This document shows, piece after piece, positions 16,952 to 29,900 of a DNA stretch of 64,000 nucleotides. A program made the position numbers and the translations under genes. Numbering within the stretch: the first letter of the stretch is position 1; every line of letters begins with the position of its first letter. Location: positions 1 through 64,000 of the forward strand of contig CBFFRQ010000043.1 of NCBI GenBank assembly GCA_965644315.1, in the 5' to 3' direction. A model generated the notes under the pieces. The model did no database searches. It was not told where the DNA came from and was given only the letters and a program-made list of their open reading frames with translations. The DNA comes from Caecitellus pseudoparvulus. Taxonomy: Eukaryota; Bigyra: Bicosoecida.

Positions 16952-17925
16952 CCGCTCGTGAGAAGCACGCACGTGTGGCTCTGTCCTGCAGCAACTCGTG
17001 CTGCCGCGCGTCCCCCGCCCAAATTAACTTGACCTGCAGCAGCAGGGTGCTCGTTGTCACCAATGTGGTTGAAGTTGCTGTATCCGAGCCTGCCAGAGAA
17101 TGCTGTCCCCCAGCACATGACCCCACCGTTCGTTAACACAGCACACGTGTGGCTGTCTCCAGCGGAAACCTGTGCTGCAGCAAGACCTGCACCCAGGTTG
17201 ACAGCACCTGCAGCAGATGGGTGCTCATTGTCACCAATGTTGTTGGTGTTACCATACCCAAGCCGGCCGTTTGATCCAAACCCCCAGCACATAAGCAGCC
17301 CAGTTGTCAACACTGCGCACGTGTGGCTCTTGCCTGCAGACACTTGGGCAGCGGCTGCACCAGAGCCCAAATCAACGGTTCCCGCCGCAGCTGGATCCTC
17401 AGAGGCGCCAACGTTCTCCTTATTGCCGTACCCCAGCTGGCCGGCGATGGATGAGCCCCAGCACATGACACCTCCGTCATCCAGCACAGCACAAGTGTGG
17501 CTGCCTCCTGCCGAAACTTGGGCCACGACAACACCAGCCCCAAGGTTCACATTGCCTGCAGTTTCTGGTAGCTCGTTGTCTCCGATGGGGTTCAAGTTTC
17601 CGTATCCGAGCTGCCCGCTGTAGCCTCCGCCCCAGCATCGCACCTTGCCGTCCGTCACGGCGCAGGTATGCAAGCCGCCGGAAGATAGCTGAGTGTCTTC
17701 AACAGACGTGCTCGCCAAGCGGCGATGAAGGTTGACATCATTCAGCATCAAACTGAGTCCACGAAGTGCAACGTGAGCTTCGGCGCAGCCCAACGTTGCC
17801 AGGAAGGCAGCGGAGAGCACTGCGAAACGCCACCGGCACGCTGCGCCGGCTCCTGCCCGCTTTTGCAAGTGCGCAGCGCAAGACAGACAGGCGCTAGCGC
17901 ATTGGTTCGTAGCATGGGGACCCAT
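16952..17925 (-). pseudogene. RCC1-like repeat protein, truncated by the retrotransposon array
   Basis: An ATG at 17925 (alternative 18051) begins about 324 codons. After an N-terminal stretch with a hydrophobic segment (possible signal/anchor, FAVLSAAFLATLG) come four complete RCC1-like repeats of about 55 residues. Each has an SHTCAVL...VMCWG...GRLGYGN core, typical of the propeller family with regulator-of-chromosome-condensation fold. A fifth repeat starts (SHTCVLLTSG) and is cut at 16952, where family B copy 6 begins. The frame then runs a short way into antisense retrotransposon sequence. The same repeat type occurs in the giant gene at 20905-44796, so this is probably a paralogue that lost its 3' half when the chromosome end was lost or the element inserted. 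Confidence 0.8.
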
Positions 17926-18894
17926 GGCAATGCCACGCGGCAATGAGGGATGCTGCGTGGGGCACAGCGCGTCCTGAAGGATCCGAGGCTGCACGTTCTG
18001 AAAGCGCTGTTGCCTGATTCGCGCCTGCGAGTGGTACAAGGAAAAGAGCATGATACACGGACCCTAGTAGTGGTACAAATGAGAATTCATGTGCAACACA
18101 GTGCATCGACAGCACTAGGCAAGCATTGTGGCGCGAGCAGCACGCGTTGACAGCTTCTGATGGGCGTTTCATGCGCCATCAAGAAGCGGAGGCGACTCCC
18201 GGACCCCCAAGCGCGAAAGCCCTTTGACATACTCACACAGCAGAACATTGGAGCTCAAGGTCTGTCCAGGTCAAAAATAGTATGCTGCAATGTGCCGATT
18301 GTGCCCAGTACCAAAATGAAGCGGCACGGCCCGCCTTGCTTGGCTGTGGCGGGCGTCACCACCCCGCTCGGTCTGCAGCGGCAACCTTCCGCACACCGTG
18401 ACACAAAATGGATCCTTCAACAGCCCCGCGTGGGCTACATGGCAGAAGTGGCTGGGGCGACATGCTGCGCGTGCGTCCCAGCAGCCGCCCGATGCAGCAC
18501 CTCAAGGAAGAGACACGATGCGCCCCACGCCGTGCTTCCCCCTCCATCATCATCCCGGGGCCAAAGAGTCCTTCCATTTGGACTACACTTCATAGCTGCC
18601 TCCAAAGCTGCCAAGGCCTGGACATCGAAGGGCCCAGCGACCTCTCAATGGCGCTGTAGCAGCCGCTGCATCCACACCCAGTTCAAGGCTGGCAGCATGG
18701 TACTCCCGGAAGTTCCAGACCTCAAAACGTGCCACAGGGGCCTCTATCAGTCTCGCGAGTTCTGCAGCTTGCTGTCTTCAACTGTTGATCACGTTCACCT
18801 GCATCATCCGGCCAAATCCTGCAACTGCTCTCTCCGATGCCTCAGCCACCCAGAACTGAACTCTGCAGCCAAGACCGACGACCACATGTAAACA
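17926..18894. other. Subtelomeric intergenic region, no gene seen
   Basis: It lies between the 5' end of the truncated RCC1-like gene and the 3' end of the ankyrin gene. Open frames here have no recognisable domain and composition like non-coding flanks. The promoter of the RCC1-like gene should lie at its left side. No repeat, RNA gene or element relic was recognised. Confidence 0.5.
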
Positions 18895-20394
18895 TCACCG
18901 CCTGCAAGCTGACCTCAGAAGTAAACAATGGCGCCTCCCACTTCTCGTGCTTGTTCCGTACCATGCAGCGTCCTTCCCTGCCTGCAGGGCAGTGTCCCCC
19001 ACCAACGCTGCAGCTTCCCGTGGCATGGCCCGGCTGCCTGTGAGCCCCATCAACTCTCGCACCACGTGCGAGTGGCCATTCCTGCACGCCATGCGGAAGC
19101 CCACGTCAGGGCCGTCCCAGCTTCCCACGTGGACATCCACAGCTTTTTGTCCCGTGAGGGCCAACAGCTCGCGCACCACGTGCACGTGGCCACGCTCACA
19201 AGCACTCCGAAAGCCAACCTCTGGCCCAGTCCCATCTGCAACGTGAACATCAATCGCCCCCTCGCCAACCACGCCAAGTAACTCGCGCAGCACGGCCAAG
19301 TGGCCAAGGTAGCAAGCCCATCGGAAGCCATACTCGGGCCCAACTCTGTCTCCCGCGTGGATATCCACCGCACGCTCGGCTGGCAACGCCAACAGCAAAC
19401 GCACAACGTTTGCGTGGCCAAACCGGCAAGCGAGCCGAAAGGCAGACTCAGGCCCATCAGCATCCCCTGCATGTACATCCACGGCCAGCTCGCCAGAAAG
19501 GGCGAGCAAGTCTCGCACGACAGCCTCATGTCCTCCTGCACATGCAGACCGAAAGCCAGCTTCAGCCCCTTCCTCGTCACATGCGTGCACGTCTACCTGC
19601 CGATCACCAGTGAGAGCCAGCAGCACCCGAACTACAGCATCATGGCCGTGCTGACATGCCCTCCGAAAGCCAGCCTCTGGTCCCTCCCAATCTCCAGCGT
19701 GCACGTCCACAACGCGGTGGCCTGTCAGCGCCAGGAGCTCGCGCACCACACCAACATGGCCCCGTGCACACGCGTACCGAAAGGGGGCCTCAGGCCCATC
19801 TTCATCTCCCACATGCACATCAATCTCACGGTCCCCACCAAGCCGCAGCAACACACGCACAACATCCAAGTGGCCGTGCAAGCACGCGGCTCGGAAGGCA
19901 GCCTCCGGCCCAGCCGAGTCCCCAGCGCGCACGTCCACTACACGGTCGCTGCCGAGACGCAGCAGCTCAGAAACAACATCTAGGTGGCCCTCAGAACTGG
20001 CCGCTCGAAAGGAATACTCAGGCCCGTCTTCATCTCCGGCGTGCACATCCACGGTCCTTTCCCCGCTCAGAGCAAGCAGCTCCCGCACCGTCTCCACATG
20101 CCCATTCCAGCAAGCCAATCGAAAACCCGCCTCAGGGCCGTTCTCATCACCTGCATGGACATCCAGGCCTGCCTCTTCCTCCACGGCCAGCAGTGCTCGC
20201 AACAGGCCAACGTGCCCTGCTCCACATGCTCTCAGAAAGCCAGCGGTAATGTCGTCCCCTGTCAGAGCCCCAAGCACAGACTCTGCACTCGCCTTTGATC
20301 CGTGGAGCATGTCCATTAGTGTGGTTACGTCACCACCTGTGCAAGCAGCCCTCCACTCTCCCACGGCACCGGCATCTTCCGCCTCACTCGCCAT
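18895..20394 (-). CDS. Ankyrin-repeat protein
   Basis: 499 residues from the ATG at 20394 (frame open to 20457; the internal ATG starts MASEAEDAG). The protein is almost entirely about ten regular repeats of 39 residues (117 bp). Each repeat has a GFRxACxxGHxxVVRxLLAL helix pair followed by a DVHAGDxxGPE loop, recognisable as a variant ankyrin repeat with extended loops. The first ankyrin-like units (residues about 10-70) are less regular. There is no membrane segment, signal peptide or other domain. It probably serves as a protein-interaction scaffold; the partner is unknown. The coding sequence is intact although it lies only about 19 kb from the chromosome end. Confidence 0.85.
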   Translation of the reverse strand: MASEAEDAGAVGEWRAACTGGDVTTLMDMLHGSKASAESVLGALTGDDITAGFLRACGAGHVGLLRALLAVEEEAGLDVHAGDENGPEAGFRLACWNGHVETVRELLALSGERTVDVHAGDEDGPEYSFRAASSEGHLDVVSELLRLGSDRVVDVRAGDSAGPEAAFRAACLHGHLDVVRVLLRLGGDREIDVHVGDEDGPEAPFRYACARGHVGVVRELLALTGHRVVDVHAGDWEGPEAGFRRACQHGHDAVVRVLLALTGDRQVDVHACDEEGAEAGFRSACAGGHEAVVRDLLALSGELAVDVHAGDADGPESAFRLACRFGHANVVRLLLALPAERAVDIHAGDRVGPEYGFRWACYLGHLAVLRELLGVVGEGAIDVHVADGTGPEVGFRSACERGHVHVVRELLALTGQKAVDVHVGSWDGPDVGFRMACRNGHSHVVRELMGLTGSRAMPREAAALVGDTALQAGKDAAWYGTSTRSGRRHCLLLRSACRR

Positions 20395-20904
20395 GGCGTT
20401 GCGGCGCAGATTCCGCACATGTGGCCTCGATGCACCTCCGCGCTGTGGAAGGAACAAGGCTCCAGCAGGCCGACCAGGGTCAAATTCTAAGTTTCACTTT
20501 CACATTCCAGTTTTGAACATGAACGGCACCTGGGCTTCCGCGTTTTCCTCACGCAGCGTACCTGCTCCAAGTGTCAGCCGAGGCAGTGGCGTCTGCTGCC
20601 CCTCGTGCCTTTCGCCTCGTGCTGCCTCCACAGCTTCTTCGAGCTGGACTGCTCACTCTCTTTTCAACCCAAACACCTTCATGGTCCTCTAGAGATCGCT
20701 CCACTTCCTAGCCTTCGCCGAGATCAGTTGCACGTCGCAAGACCATCAATGCAAGTTTCCGTTCGGCACCGGCGATGCTCCAAGGAGCCAGGAGAAGTTT
20801 GCAGCTAGTCGACTTATCGTGCACTACAATGTGCCTGCCACCAAGCCAGGCAAACTAGTGTGTGCATTTTGCAGCCCATGTCACCCCCTCTTTCCTTTCC
20901 TTTA
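20395..20904. other. Intergenic, no gene seen
   Basis: It separates the start of the ankyrin gene from the stop of the giant gene, both on the minus strand. It must hold the ankyrin gene promoter and the giant gene's 3' UTR. No conserved feature was recognised. Confidence 0.5.
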
Positions 20905-23900
20905 TCAAGAGCGAGCAGTGGCAGGGCCGACGACCAAGGGCGACTTGGTGCGAGTGGCCAGGGTCTCCACACTCGAGTCCTCTGCTTCCTGGCGCAGGCC
21001 AGCTTCCCGCACCATGGCCACATCATGCGAGAGGGCGATTGCCTTCTCCACAGAAATGCAGCTGCCGAGCGCAATGCAGGCCGCTGCGCTCCTGCGTGGT
21101 CCAAACGTGCAGCACCAGAGGCCTGGGTGTGGGACGTGCTTCAAGTGTGAATGCGCCGGCGATTGCTGCAGGTACAGTTTCAGCCAGTCAAAGACCGCAG
21201 CGTGCCGCGTACGCAGGGTGGCGACGCCTGCGCCGAGCAGGAGGAGGAAGGTCATGGCCAAGAACAGTGTGTTGGCTAGGAAGATGGCGCCCTGCAGCAG
21301 GAACTCCGTCTTCTCCCCGACCAGAAGTTCGTCGCCCAGCGCCAGGCCTCCGAAGGCAGACACACAAATGGCGGTCAGTGCTGCGGTTTCCACAGCATTC
21401 ATCAGCGTGGCCTCGTACGGCAAGGATGCAACATGGACGACAAGAGAAGCTGACAGCACGAGGCAGATCAGCGCTGCTTGCAGCTCGGCATTGCGCACGG
21501 TGACAGCGACTGCAGCAAGGAGCACTTTCCGTGGCAGCACGACCAGCAACTCCCAGTACCAGAAGTTGGGCTCGTCTTCTTCTTTGCGGGGTGAGTCCTC
21601 AGAGTGCGCACGGGGAATTCTGAACCCTTCATACACCGCACCGTACACTGCCTTCACGCTGTGCTTGTAGACATGGTGCCTGTGGCGGCATACGAGACAG
21701 GCGCTGCCGAGCGGGATGCCGACGCCCCACACCAGCAAGCCAAAGTATGCTGCGAGCTGAGCGGTCTGGAACATGGAGTCCATGCTTCCGTGTGCGACAT
21801 CTGAACGGAGGAACAGGAAGCCCAGGATGCGGAAGTCGTACGTGTCCAGCATGCGCAGACATGCCTCGACTACAGGGAAGTGCACCAGCAAGAGCAGGAT
21901 GAAGGCTGCGCGATACGCTTGCTCAGCACACCTCGCCCGCTGCTTGAAGAGGTCCACAGTCTTTGCCAGCACAGCTTTCTCCTCAGAGCGCATGTTTGCA
22001 GGGTGGGCCGGCGGTGCGCTAGGCATCACAGCTGCTTCAACCTGCGCTGCCGCCTGGCTGCGGCTTGATCGCGGCTTGCGCATATCAATGACAACTGAGC
22101 CTTCCGACTCTTCATCAGCCTCGGCCAGATCGTCCAAGTCAGCCCACGCAGATGACCGTCTCGCTGCTGGAGATGGGTCGGTCGGGCCTGTGTCGTCTTG
22201 GAATGAGGTGGACCTTGGAACCAGCGCGGAAGGTCTGGATGTTGGAGACACCAGGGTCTTTGGCGCAGGGAAGGCAAACGTATCATCAACCAAAGCACGG
22301 TCTTTCTTGGGAGGAGTGGACACTGCAAGGGGCTGCGGAGCCACTACCCCAGACTCGGAAACGCCTTCCCCGCCAACTGAGCTACCACCCTTCTCCTCAG
22401 CGTACCTCTCAGCAGCAGCCTGCAGCACTGCGTGGTTTTGCCGCTGCAAGATGCTAGTCACACCCGCTACGATCAGCGGAATGCTCACTGCAGCAATAGG
22501 TATGCTGAGGGTGATGAAGAAGCGAGTGTACATGTCTGCACGCAAGGCGCACTGGGCAGGCACCGAGTTGGTGCTGACGCCGACCGACACTGAGGAGAGC
22601 CACGCCATGAGGCCATCCAACGCGCTTTCAGGAGGCAAGCGGGTACTCAACAGCACTGCATACATCTGGGCCCAACCGGTCATGACACGGAACACCCCAA
22701 TGAGCAGTCCCCTGCTCTGACCCTCCTTGCTTTCCCGATCACTCGTGCGCAGGGCCAAGTACACGAGGAGCCCCGTGAACAAAACCCATGAGCCGATGCT
22801 CTGCAGAAAGCCAAAACTGTCATCGGGGCACTTCACACAGAGCAACTGTGGGCTGGACCTTGCCCAGCCTTCAGCACACTCGCCACAGAGGATGCCCCTG
22901 TGCCCAGGCACACAGGAGATGCCACTCGAGTTTGCTACGGGCCTGCACGCATCTGGAGGCGTGCACTGAAGGATGCTCGCACCAGCGTAAAGAACCGCTT
23001 TCCCTGCGACTGCGGCCTGCAACTCAGCTGTCTCATTCACAAGTGCTTGCAGACGCCGTCTCGCGGGCGTGTCAGCGCTGGTTGTGTCACCCTGCAGCTC
23101 GGCACTGGCCACATCTTTCAGCTTGCTCCAGTACCTTTCCTGCAGCTTTGGGTGTGATGGCACCATGGACGCATCGGTCACACAGGTGTCACACCAGAAA
23201 CCCGGGCGAGGCCTGAACTGCCCAGCAGCGCAGCTGATGCCGTTCAAGGGGCACTGCAAGCACTTGGTCTGGGCCAGGTTGGCGAAGGTGCCGCCAGGGC
23301 ACTGCGTGCATGCAGCCTCTTGGTTTTCGACATTGGCACGGATTGTTCCAGGAGGGCAGCGTTCACAACGAAGCCCCAAAGTGTCATTGGTGCTCTGGCG
23401 GCGCTGCCAGCCAGTAGCACAAATGCAGTCCATCTGCGAGTCAGCTAGCACCTCGCTGTCGGTGCGGCACGATGGGCTGACTACCACAGCAGGCACAGCC
23501 ACTGCACCCCGTGACAGATACGGATATATGGCTTGTCCTGAGATAGAGGATGTGAGCAGCGTAGTTTGTGGCTGAGATGGTTGGACTTGCAGCACGGAAC
23601 GCCCTTCGTCCAGGGCGGCGAGCCCGACAGTCAGGTCGGCTTTGCCAGTCACTAGCTGGCGCACTTGCGGCAACTCAACGAGGGACTGTACTTCGCGACT
23701 TGCGGCATCTCGGGCTTCAAGCAGGAGCCCCACTTGCTGCCGCCCAGACACAATGATCGCGCTTCCAGGCGCTGTTGCATCCACCATGGACATGTTGCGT
23801 TGCCCGCTCAAAGCAGACTGAATGGCGACCATTTCGCGGTCAGCGCGTTTGGGCCACGAAAAGGCATCTGGCAGCATGAATCTACTCGTGTGCGAGAACG

Positions 23901-26900
23901 CCCCTCCACCGCGCACCTGCACCCGCACTGGGATAGCCCGGATTTCTTCGTACGCAGCCAGCGCAGCCACGTCAGTCGCACCTGACGCACCTTCTGCCAC
24001 AGATGCAGTGATGCGCACCAGGATTGTTGCCGCAAGCTCTCCGCTGCCGCACAAAAGTCCAAGTGGTGGCCGTGGTCCAAGACACAGCTCACCCCCATGC
24101 ACAACGCTGATTGGCACCACCAGTTGCCCAGTGGAAGCAGGCAGCAAGAGCTCATCCTTTGTCGTGGTTGTTTGTAGCCATGCGGCTGTGGACATGGTGC
24201 CCTGCGACGATACCACTTGAACGCGCAGATCAGCGAAGGATGCCAACGTTTGCAGGATAGCGATGCCGGAGGCTTCCTTGCTTGGCGCCACTGTCAGCGA
24301 CACCGTGCCAGGGACCACAGAAAGTAGCGTAGAGCGCATGGTCACGGGCAGCACATGATCAAGCTGCCCAGCTTGGGACTTGACATCGTATTCGTTCGTG
24401 CGCAAGCGCAGGGTGCTCGAAAACAGCCCGCTGACAGCTGCACCCGGAGACACCAGCCACACTGTGAGGAGCACGCGCTCACCCACGCCAAGAGACCCCT
24501 GCAGCACCCCTGACTCTTCGCGCAAGGATCCAACCGAAACGACGCCCAGCTCACTGGCAAGCGCGGAAGCAATGTCGGAGCCGGTGCCTCCAGCATGGCC
24601 ACATACACCTGCTGGGGTGCACACTGCGAGCCATGGTGCCAATGTAGCGTCCGCGTGGTCAAGTTTCCAGGTCAGGGTGCCAGACCCAACGTTTCGCAGA
24701 AGCAGCTGTTGAGTGCTGTTGCCCCCTGGGATGACATTGCGCTCCATGACACGAGGCCGCATGTCCGAGATCGGCGCGATGACCCGCAACGTGACCTGCA
24801 CGATGACAGGCAAAAGGTCGGCCACCCGAAGTCGCCCAGGTGCTCCACCGGCCGCTTCGTTTGAAGCCGTCGAGTTTGCCTGGAAGGTAACAGTGGCCCG
24901 GTGCAGGCCAGGAGGAAGGTTCGCAGACCTCATGGTCAAGACGACTCCTTGCTGGCCTTGGTTTGCGGGGGGTCGCGCCTTCCGGGCTGCAGACAGCGTC
25001 AGCCAGCCCTGTTGCTGGCCCCGAAAGGAAATCAGAGCGTCCCAGTGCACATGCTCGGCACTGGACACAATGACAGCTTGAGACTTTTCATCAGACTGGC
25101 CGTTCAGCTCAAAAGCGGCGGCCAATTCCACAGGGAAGGCGGTGAGGAACGGGAGGGGCTGGGGAGTGACGCTGGCGGTGGACGAGGGAGAGGCGCCGGG
25201 TGATTTCGTTGGCTGGGCGGACGCACTGCTGGATGCCGTCGGCGTTGGTGTCCTTCTGCTTGACGGGCGCACAAGAGGCGACCTGGAAGGGGCAATGGAA
25301 GGAAGCGGCACCGAGCTTTGAGCCAAGTCGACCACATTCACGGGCACGACTGCTGTCGCATTCAAGCCCACGACGCCGCGGACGTGAACCACAAGGACAA
25401 ATGCTCCGGAGTTCTCAGTCAACTCCAAGTACGCGATGGGGAGTCGTGGCAGCCCATCAACTGCGGCAGGCCCAAGCTGCAAGGAAAGGGAGACGACCAA
25501 GCGTGGAAATGTGGACGTAAAGGTTCGAGTCACCCTCCACCAGTCAGTCGAGGGCAGACAAGGACCCCAAGCTGCAAGCCTCGCATCGATGCAAGACACG
25601 CTCAAAACAGCAAGTGTCGCAGCAGATCCGACGTCTGCTGCGTCAGATAGCGACAAGGGAGCGCCAACACTGGTCCCTGTCTGGGCACCAACTAACAACA
25701 CCGCTGGATCGTGCAGTGCTGCAACAATGGTGCCCCCATCCAAGGCCACTTCCTGCTGCACAGTCGAGGACAGCCACTCGGGCGGCCTTGATGACGGAGT
25801 CGCGCTGCGAGTTGCTGTCACTGATGGCGTCACCGAGGGAGAATTGCTGGGGGTAGATGCTGCTGACGAAGAGGGCGTGAAGACGCCCAGTGTGGCGGTG
25901 GAACTCACACTTGGAGAGGCTGACGCAGTTGGTGTGAAGGTTTCTGAAGGGCTGGAGGTTGCTGTGTGGCTTGAACTTGTGGTTGGTGTTCCTGTCGAAG
26001 ACCCCGACTGAGAAGGGCTCGCGCTGCCTGACCCAGAGGCAGTGACAGTGGGGGTCACACTCCTGCTTGAAGTTGCCGAGGAGGTGATGGTAGAAGACGT
26101 TGTGCCACTGGGCGACCCGCTTGGGGTGGCAGTCGCTGAGGGAGTCCCGGTCGAAGTTCCACTCGTGGAGCCAGTTGGACTACTTGAAGCTGTCGACGAA
26201 ACTGATGCTGAGTTGCTGGGCGTGCCTGAAACTGTACCGGATGCGCTGGGTGTGCCAGACACAGTGCCCGACGCGCTGGGTGTGCCAGACACAGTGCCGG
26301 ACGCGCTGGGTGTGCCAGACACAGTGCCCGACGCACTGGGTGTGCCAGACACAGTGCCCGACGCACTGGGTGTGCCAGACACCGTACCGGATGCGCTGGG
26401 TGTACCAGACCCGGTGCTTGAAGGGGTCGACGACCCAGTTGCTGAGTTGCTAGGCGTTGGGCTTACAGTTCCACTTTGGCTCGGAGTTGGGCTTGAGGAA
26501 GGAGTGACAGTTGCAGAGCTGGTGGCACTTGGCGTCGGGGTGGCGGGAGGCACACCAAAGACGACTTGTGCTGACCCTGCACTTGCCCTGCCCATTGGAG
26601 AAGCGCTTGGGGCTCCGATGACGATGTCGCTGCCTGTCGTGCCGTCAATGTCAAACGACCCTGCGATGGACCGCCCAAAGCCTGATGCTGTTTGGCCGTA
26701 GACAACCATGCCTCTTGACGGATCACCCGAAATGGAACTCAGGGAAATGCTGCCGCTCGCAATGTCGCTCCTACCGTACACAATGTACACACGGTCTGCT
26801 GCAGTGCCAATTGCCAAGTCTGCGACGCGATCCCCACTGAAGTCGGCAAATGCTGCCACGGCAATGCCTGCATGCTCGACTGAGGTGCCCAGGATAGGCA

Positions 26901-29900
26901 CCCCCTGTCCAAGGCTGTCTGCCAGCACGCCTGCCCCGGAGAATGGTGGGGCATGCCCGAGTAGGATAAACGCAGCTCCATCGTCGAGGTTCGCATCCGG
27001 CATGCCCATGACGACATCGTCAAATCCATCATGGTTCACATCGGCAGCTCCACCAAGTACACTCCCGACACCGTGCACAGAGGATGTCCCTGACACGAAT
27101 ACCCCCACACTCGAGGAAAAGGCAGACATGTCCATAGCTGAAGCCCCAAACGTAAGGGTTGCTCCTGACAGCACAAAGACTCGTCCATGGGGACTGTGCC
27201 ACGGTGCGCCAACTGCCAGGTCTGCAAACCCGTCATCGTCAAAATCGCCAGCAGAGCCAACCGCAGTGCCTAGCTCACTTGCTATGGCCCCCTCCAACAG
27301 CAACGTGAAAGATGAGAGGGAGGCGACGGCGACGACAGATGACGAAGCAAGGTGGGGGCCACCCTTCAGAAGATAAACCACTCCAGAATCTGCGTTAGCG
27401 CTGACCGTCGCAGTGGGGGCGCCAACCAGGAAGTCTGCGTGCCCATCGCCATCCACGTCACCTAGCCCAGCGACGGATGCACCAAAGGAGTCGGAACTTG
27501 AGCCCGTCAGTGTAATGAAGGCACTGGAGTCAGGGGCAGTCGTGTTCACTGGCCCCGCAAAGCTGGCTTGCCCCCTTACGAGCAAGACCCCTCCATCTCC
27601 GCTGTTCAGCCCAGCATCGCCAATGAGCAAGTCATCGTGGGTGTCCCCATCACAACTCGCAACAGAAGACAGGGAGGCAGAAGCAAATCCAGCTGAGCCA
27701 GGTGGCGCCAAAACCGCCACCCCTCCGTCACCAAGACGGGTTGCACTGAAGGATCCTTGGAAGACGGCGCCTTCCTGGCCGAACACCACAACAACACTGT
27801 CCCCATCAACCACTGCGACATCTCCTCGACCATCGGAGTTGAAATCCCCCCCTGTTGAGACCGCTGCACCAGCTGCGGCGCCTGGAGCGCTGCCCACAAT
27901 GTCTACCTGAGTCACAGGAGCAGGTGCCGCCACTCCAGCTGGCTCCAAGCGGCATATGAAAGGAAGCAAGCTCAGGCACGAAGGAGCACCCATGCTTCCA
28001 GCTTCCATTCTCAACTCAGAAAAGGAACCCCCTGTCAGATACATGCAGCCTCCATGCTCAGCTGCAGGCCGGTTGGAAGAGCACGAGGAGAATCCACACA
28101 AGGGATCAAACAGGTTATCGTTGCCGGTAGGGGACACCAACGCGTTGCCAATGTGCGACACAAAGTAAGCTTTGCCATCTACCACAGGATCCGTTCGTGC
28201 GCGCACCCATAGTGGCTGCGAGTAGCCTTCGTTCTCCATCGTGCGCCGGAAGTACCCCACGTGCTCAGGGTGGTCGGGGGACGCCATCACGCCACCCAAC
28301 TCTGCACAATGCGCATCAGCGGATGCCCACGTCATGGGCTCGGAAACGAACCGCATGCACTCCCCACTGGGCGTCTTGGCCCATTCGGCTGGGCAAGAGA
28401 TGTTGAAGTTTGGCTGGCGGGCACAGATGTAACCTGGCCGGGTTTCCATGTAGCAGTCGCGATTTTCGAGCCCAAAGTCATTGGAGACGTAACCGGCACA
28501 AAATTGATACGCATTGGCGTAGGGGTAGCCTCCATCAGTCCAATCGTCAAAGTCAACGTGTCCGCTGGAGTTTCCCCACCGCCACATCGTAGACCCGATG
28601 GGTTCATCACCGAAGCGGTACGCCCCTACCCAGGAGTTCACGCCCCAGGTGCCGCTCAGCATGAACGGGCTGACAAGAAAGCGCTTGTGTGCGTCCGTTG
28701 GGAACGGTGCCAAGTAACCATGGCCTCCAGGCAGCTTCATGCACTCTTCCATGGCTTCGAAAGCGGTGATGCTGGGCGGCTCGTGTGCCGAGTAGCAGGA
28801 GCCGTTGAACGCCACCTCATCTGGTTCACAGGCCAGGTCCAATGCCGATGCCACGGGATCCAACATACAGACGCTTGGTCGCCCAGTTTGACACGTTCCC
28901 GAACCGTAGAACCTTGACCCAACATACACTGTCGAGAAATCAGCTTCATGGTACAGCCCCACACACGGCTCGCCAGAGTCCAACATGCACGTGCTGAAAC
29001 ACTCTGAGCGATGGGCCTCGCCTTCAGAGTGCAAGACTGTCGTTCGATCCGACTGGAACCAGGCGACTTCGCTCATGTCGGGTTCCAGCATCGCCCCCAC
29101 CCAGGCAATCTCCATGTTGGGGATGACAGACACCAGCGCCATGCGCTCTTGCATCCAAGCTCCACTTGCGAGGCGCCCCCCATCGCTCGCACACGCACTC
29201 TGGGCATCTAGCCACGAAAGTGGCGTGGGGTTATACCTCAAACACCGCTGCTGAGTCGCAGTCCAGGTCCAGCCGTGCGGGCAGAGTTCGTGCTCAATGG
29301 GGCGCTCACAAATGTAACCACCGGGCACATATGCTTCACAGCCAGCTTCGTGGTAGAACGTTGTCGCAAAGTTGAAGTACCCGCACATTTGATATGAGTC
29401 AGAGCTTGTGGACATGGAAAACGACATGAAGTCGGTGCCACCAGGGTAGGCAACTCCACTGTTCCACAGCCAGTCAGTCTGCAAGCCAGTTGCCTCTCTC
29501 CGTGACAGCCCGACAAAGTAGTTTCCACTGATGGGTTTGCCAGTCAGCCATGTTGACCTTGCTGTGGAGTGAATCGAAGCAAGTGTCCCGTTCCCCTCGG
29601 CACACTTGGCTTCCGCTGAGGCCCAAGTGAAGAACTGGTCCTGCTCCACCCAGAAGCATGCTCCATCAACTTCTTCCTCTGTGCCTGAACACGGCTTTGA
29701 AAACACTGGAGGAGGCGGTTCGTCGTCACCAGCAACGTCATCGTCGCTCTCAACAATGTCAGTTGGGTCGCGCACGACTGGATCCGCCATGCACAAGTAG
29801 CGGCGCAGGTCCGTGCAAAGGCCCCCACCAAACCTGCTCGTACCAAGCGACAGGTCGGTAGCCCCATGGATGAGAAGACCACACGTGTTCGGGTCAATAG

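Noticed and set aside
16952-18051. Intact RCC1-like gene with a unique C-terminus
   Set aside because: The last 50 or so residues of the open frame are antisense retrotransposon sequence from 16951 downward.
18160-18891. 243-codon plus-strand frame as a gene
   Set aside because: No domain, low-complexity composition, no splice or family support; it ends just before the ankyrin gene.
19300-20298. Plus-strand frames over the ankyrin gene
   Set aside because: They mirror the 117-bp repeat on the opposite strand; repeated DNA keeps several frames open.
26217-26409. CRISPR array
   Set aside because: The 30-bp units are contiguous with no spacers and encode a Ser/Thr/Pro-rich decapeptide in frame inside a gene.
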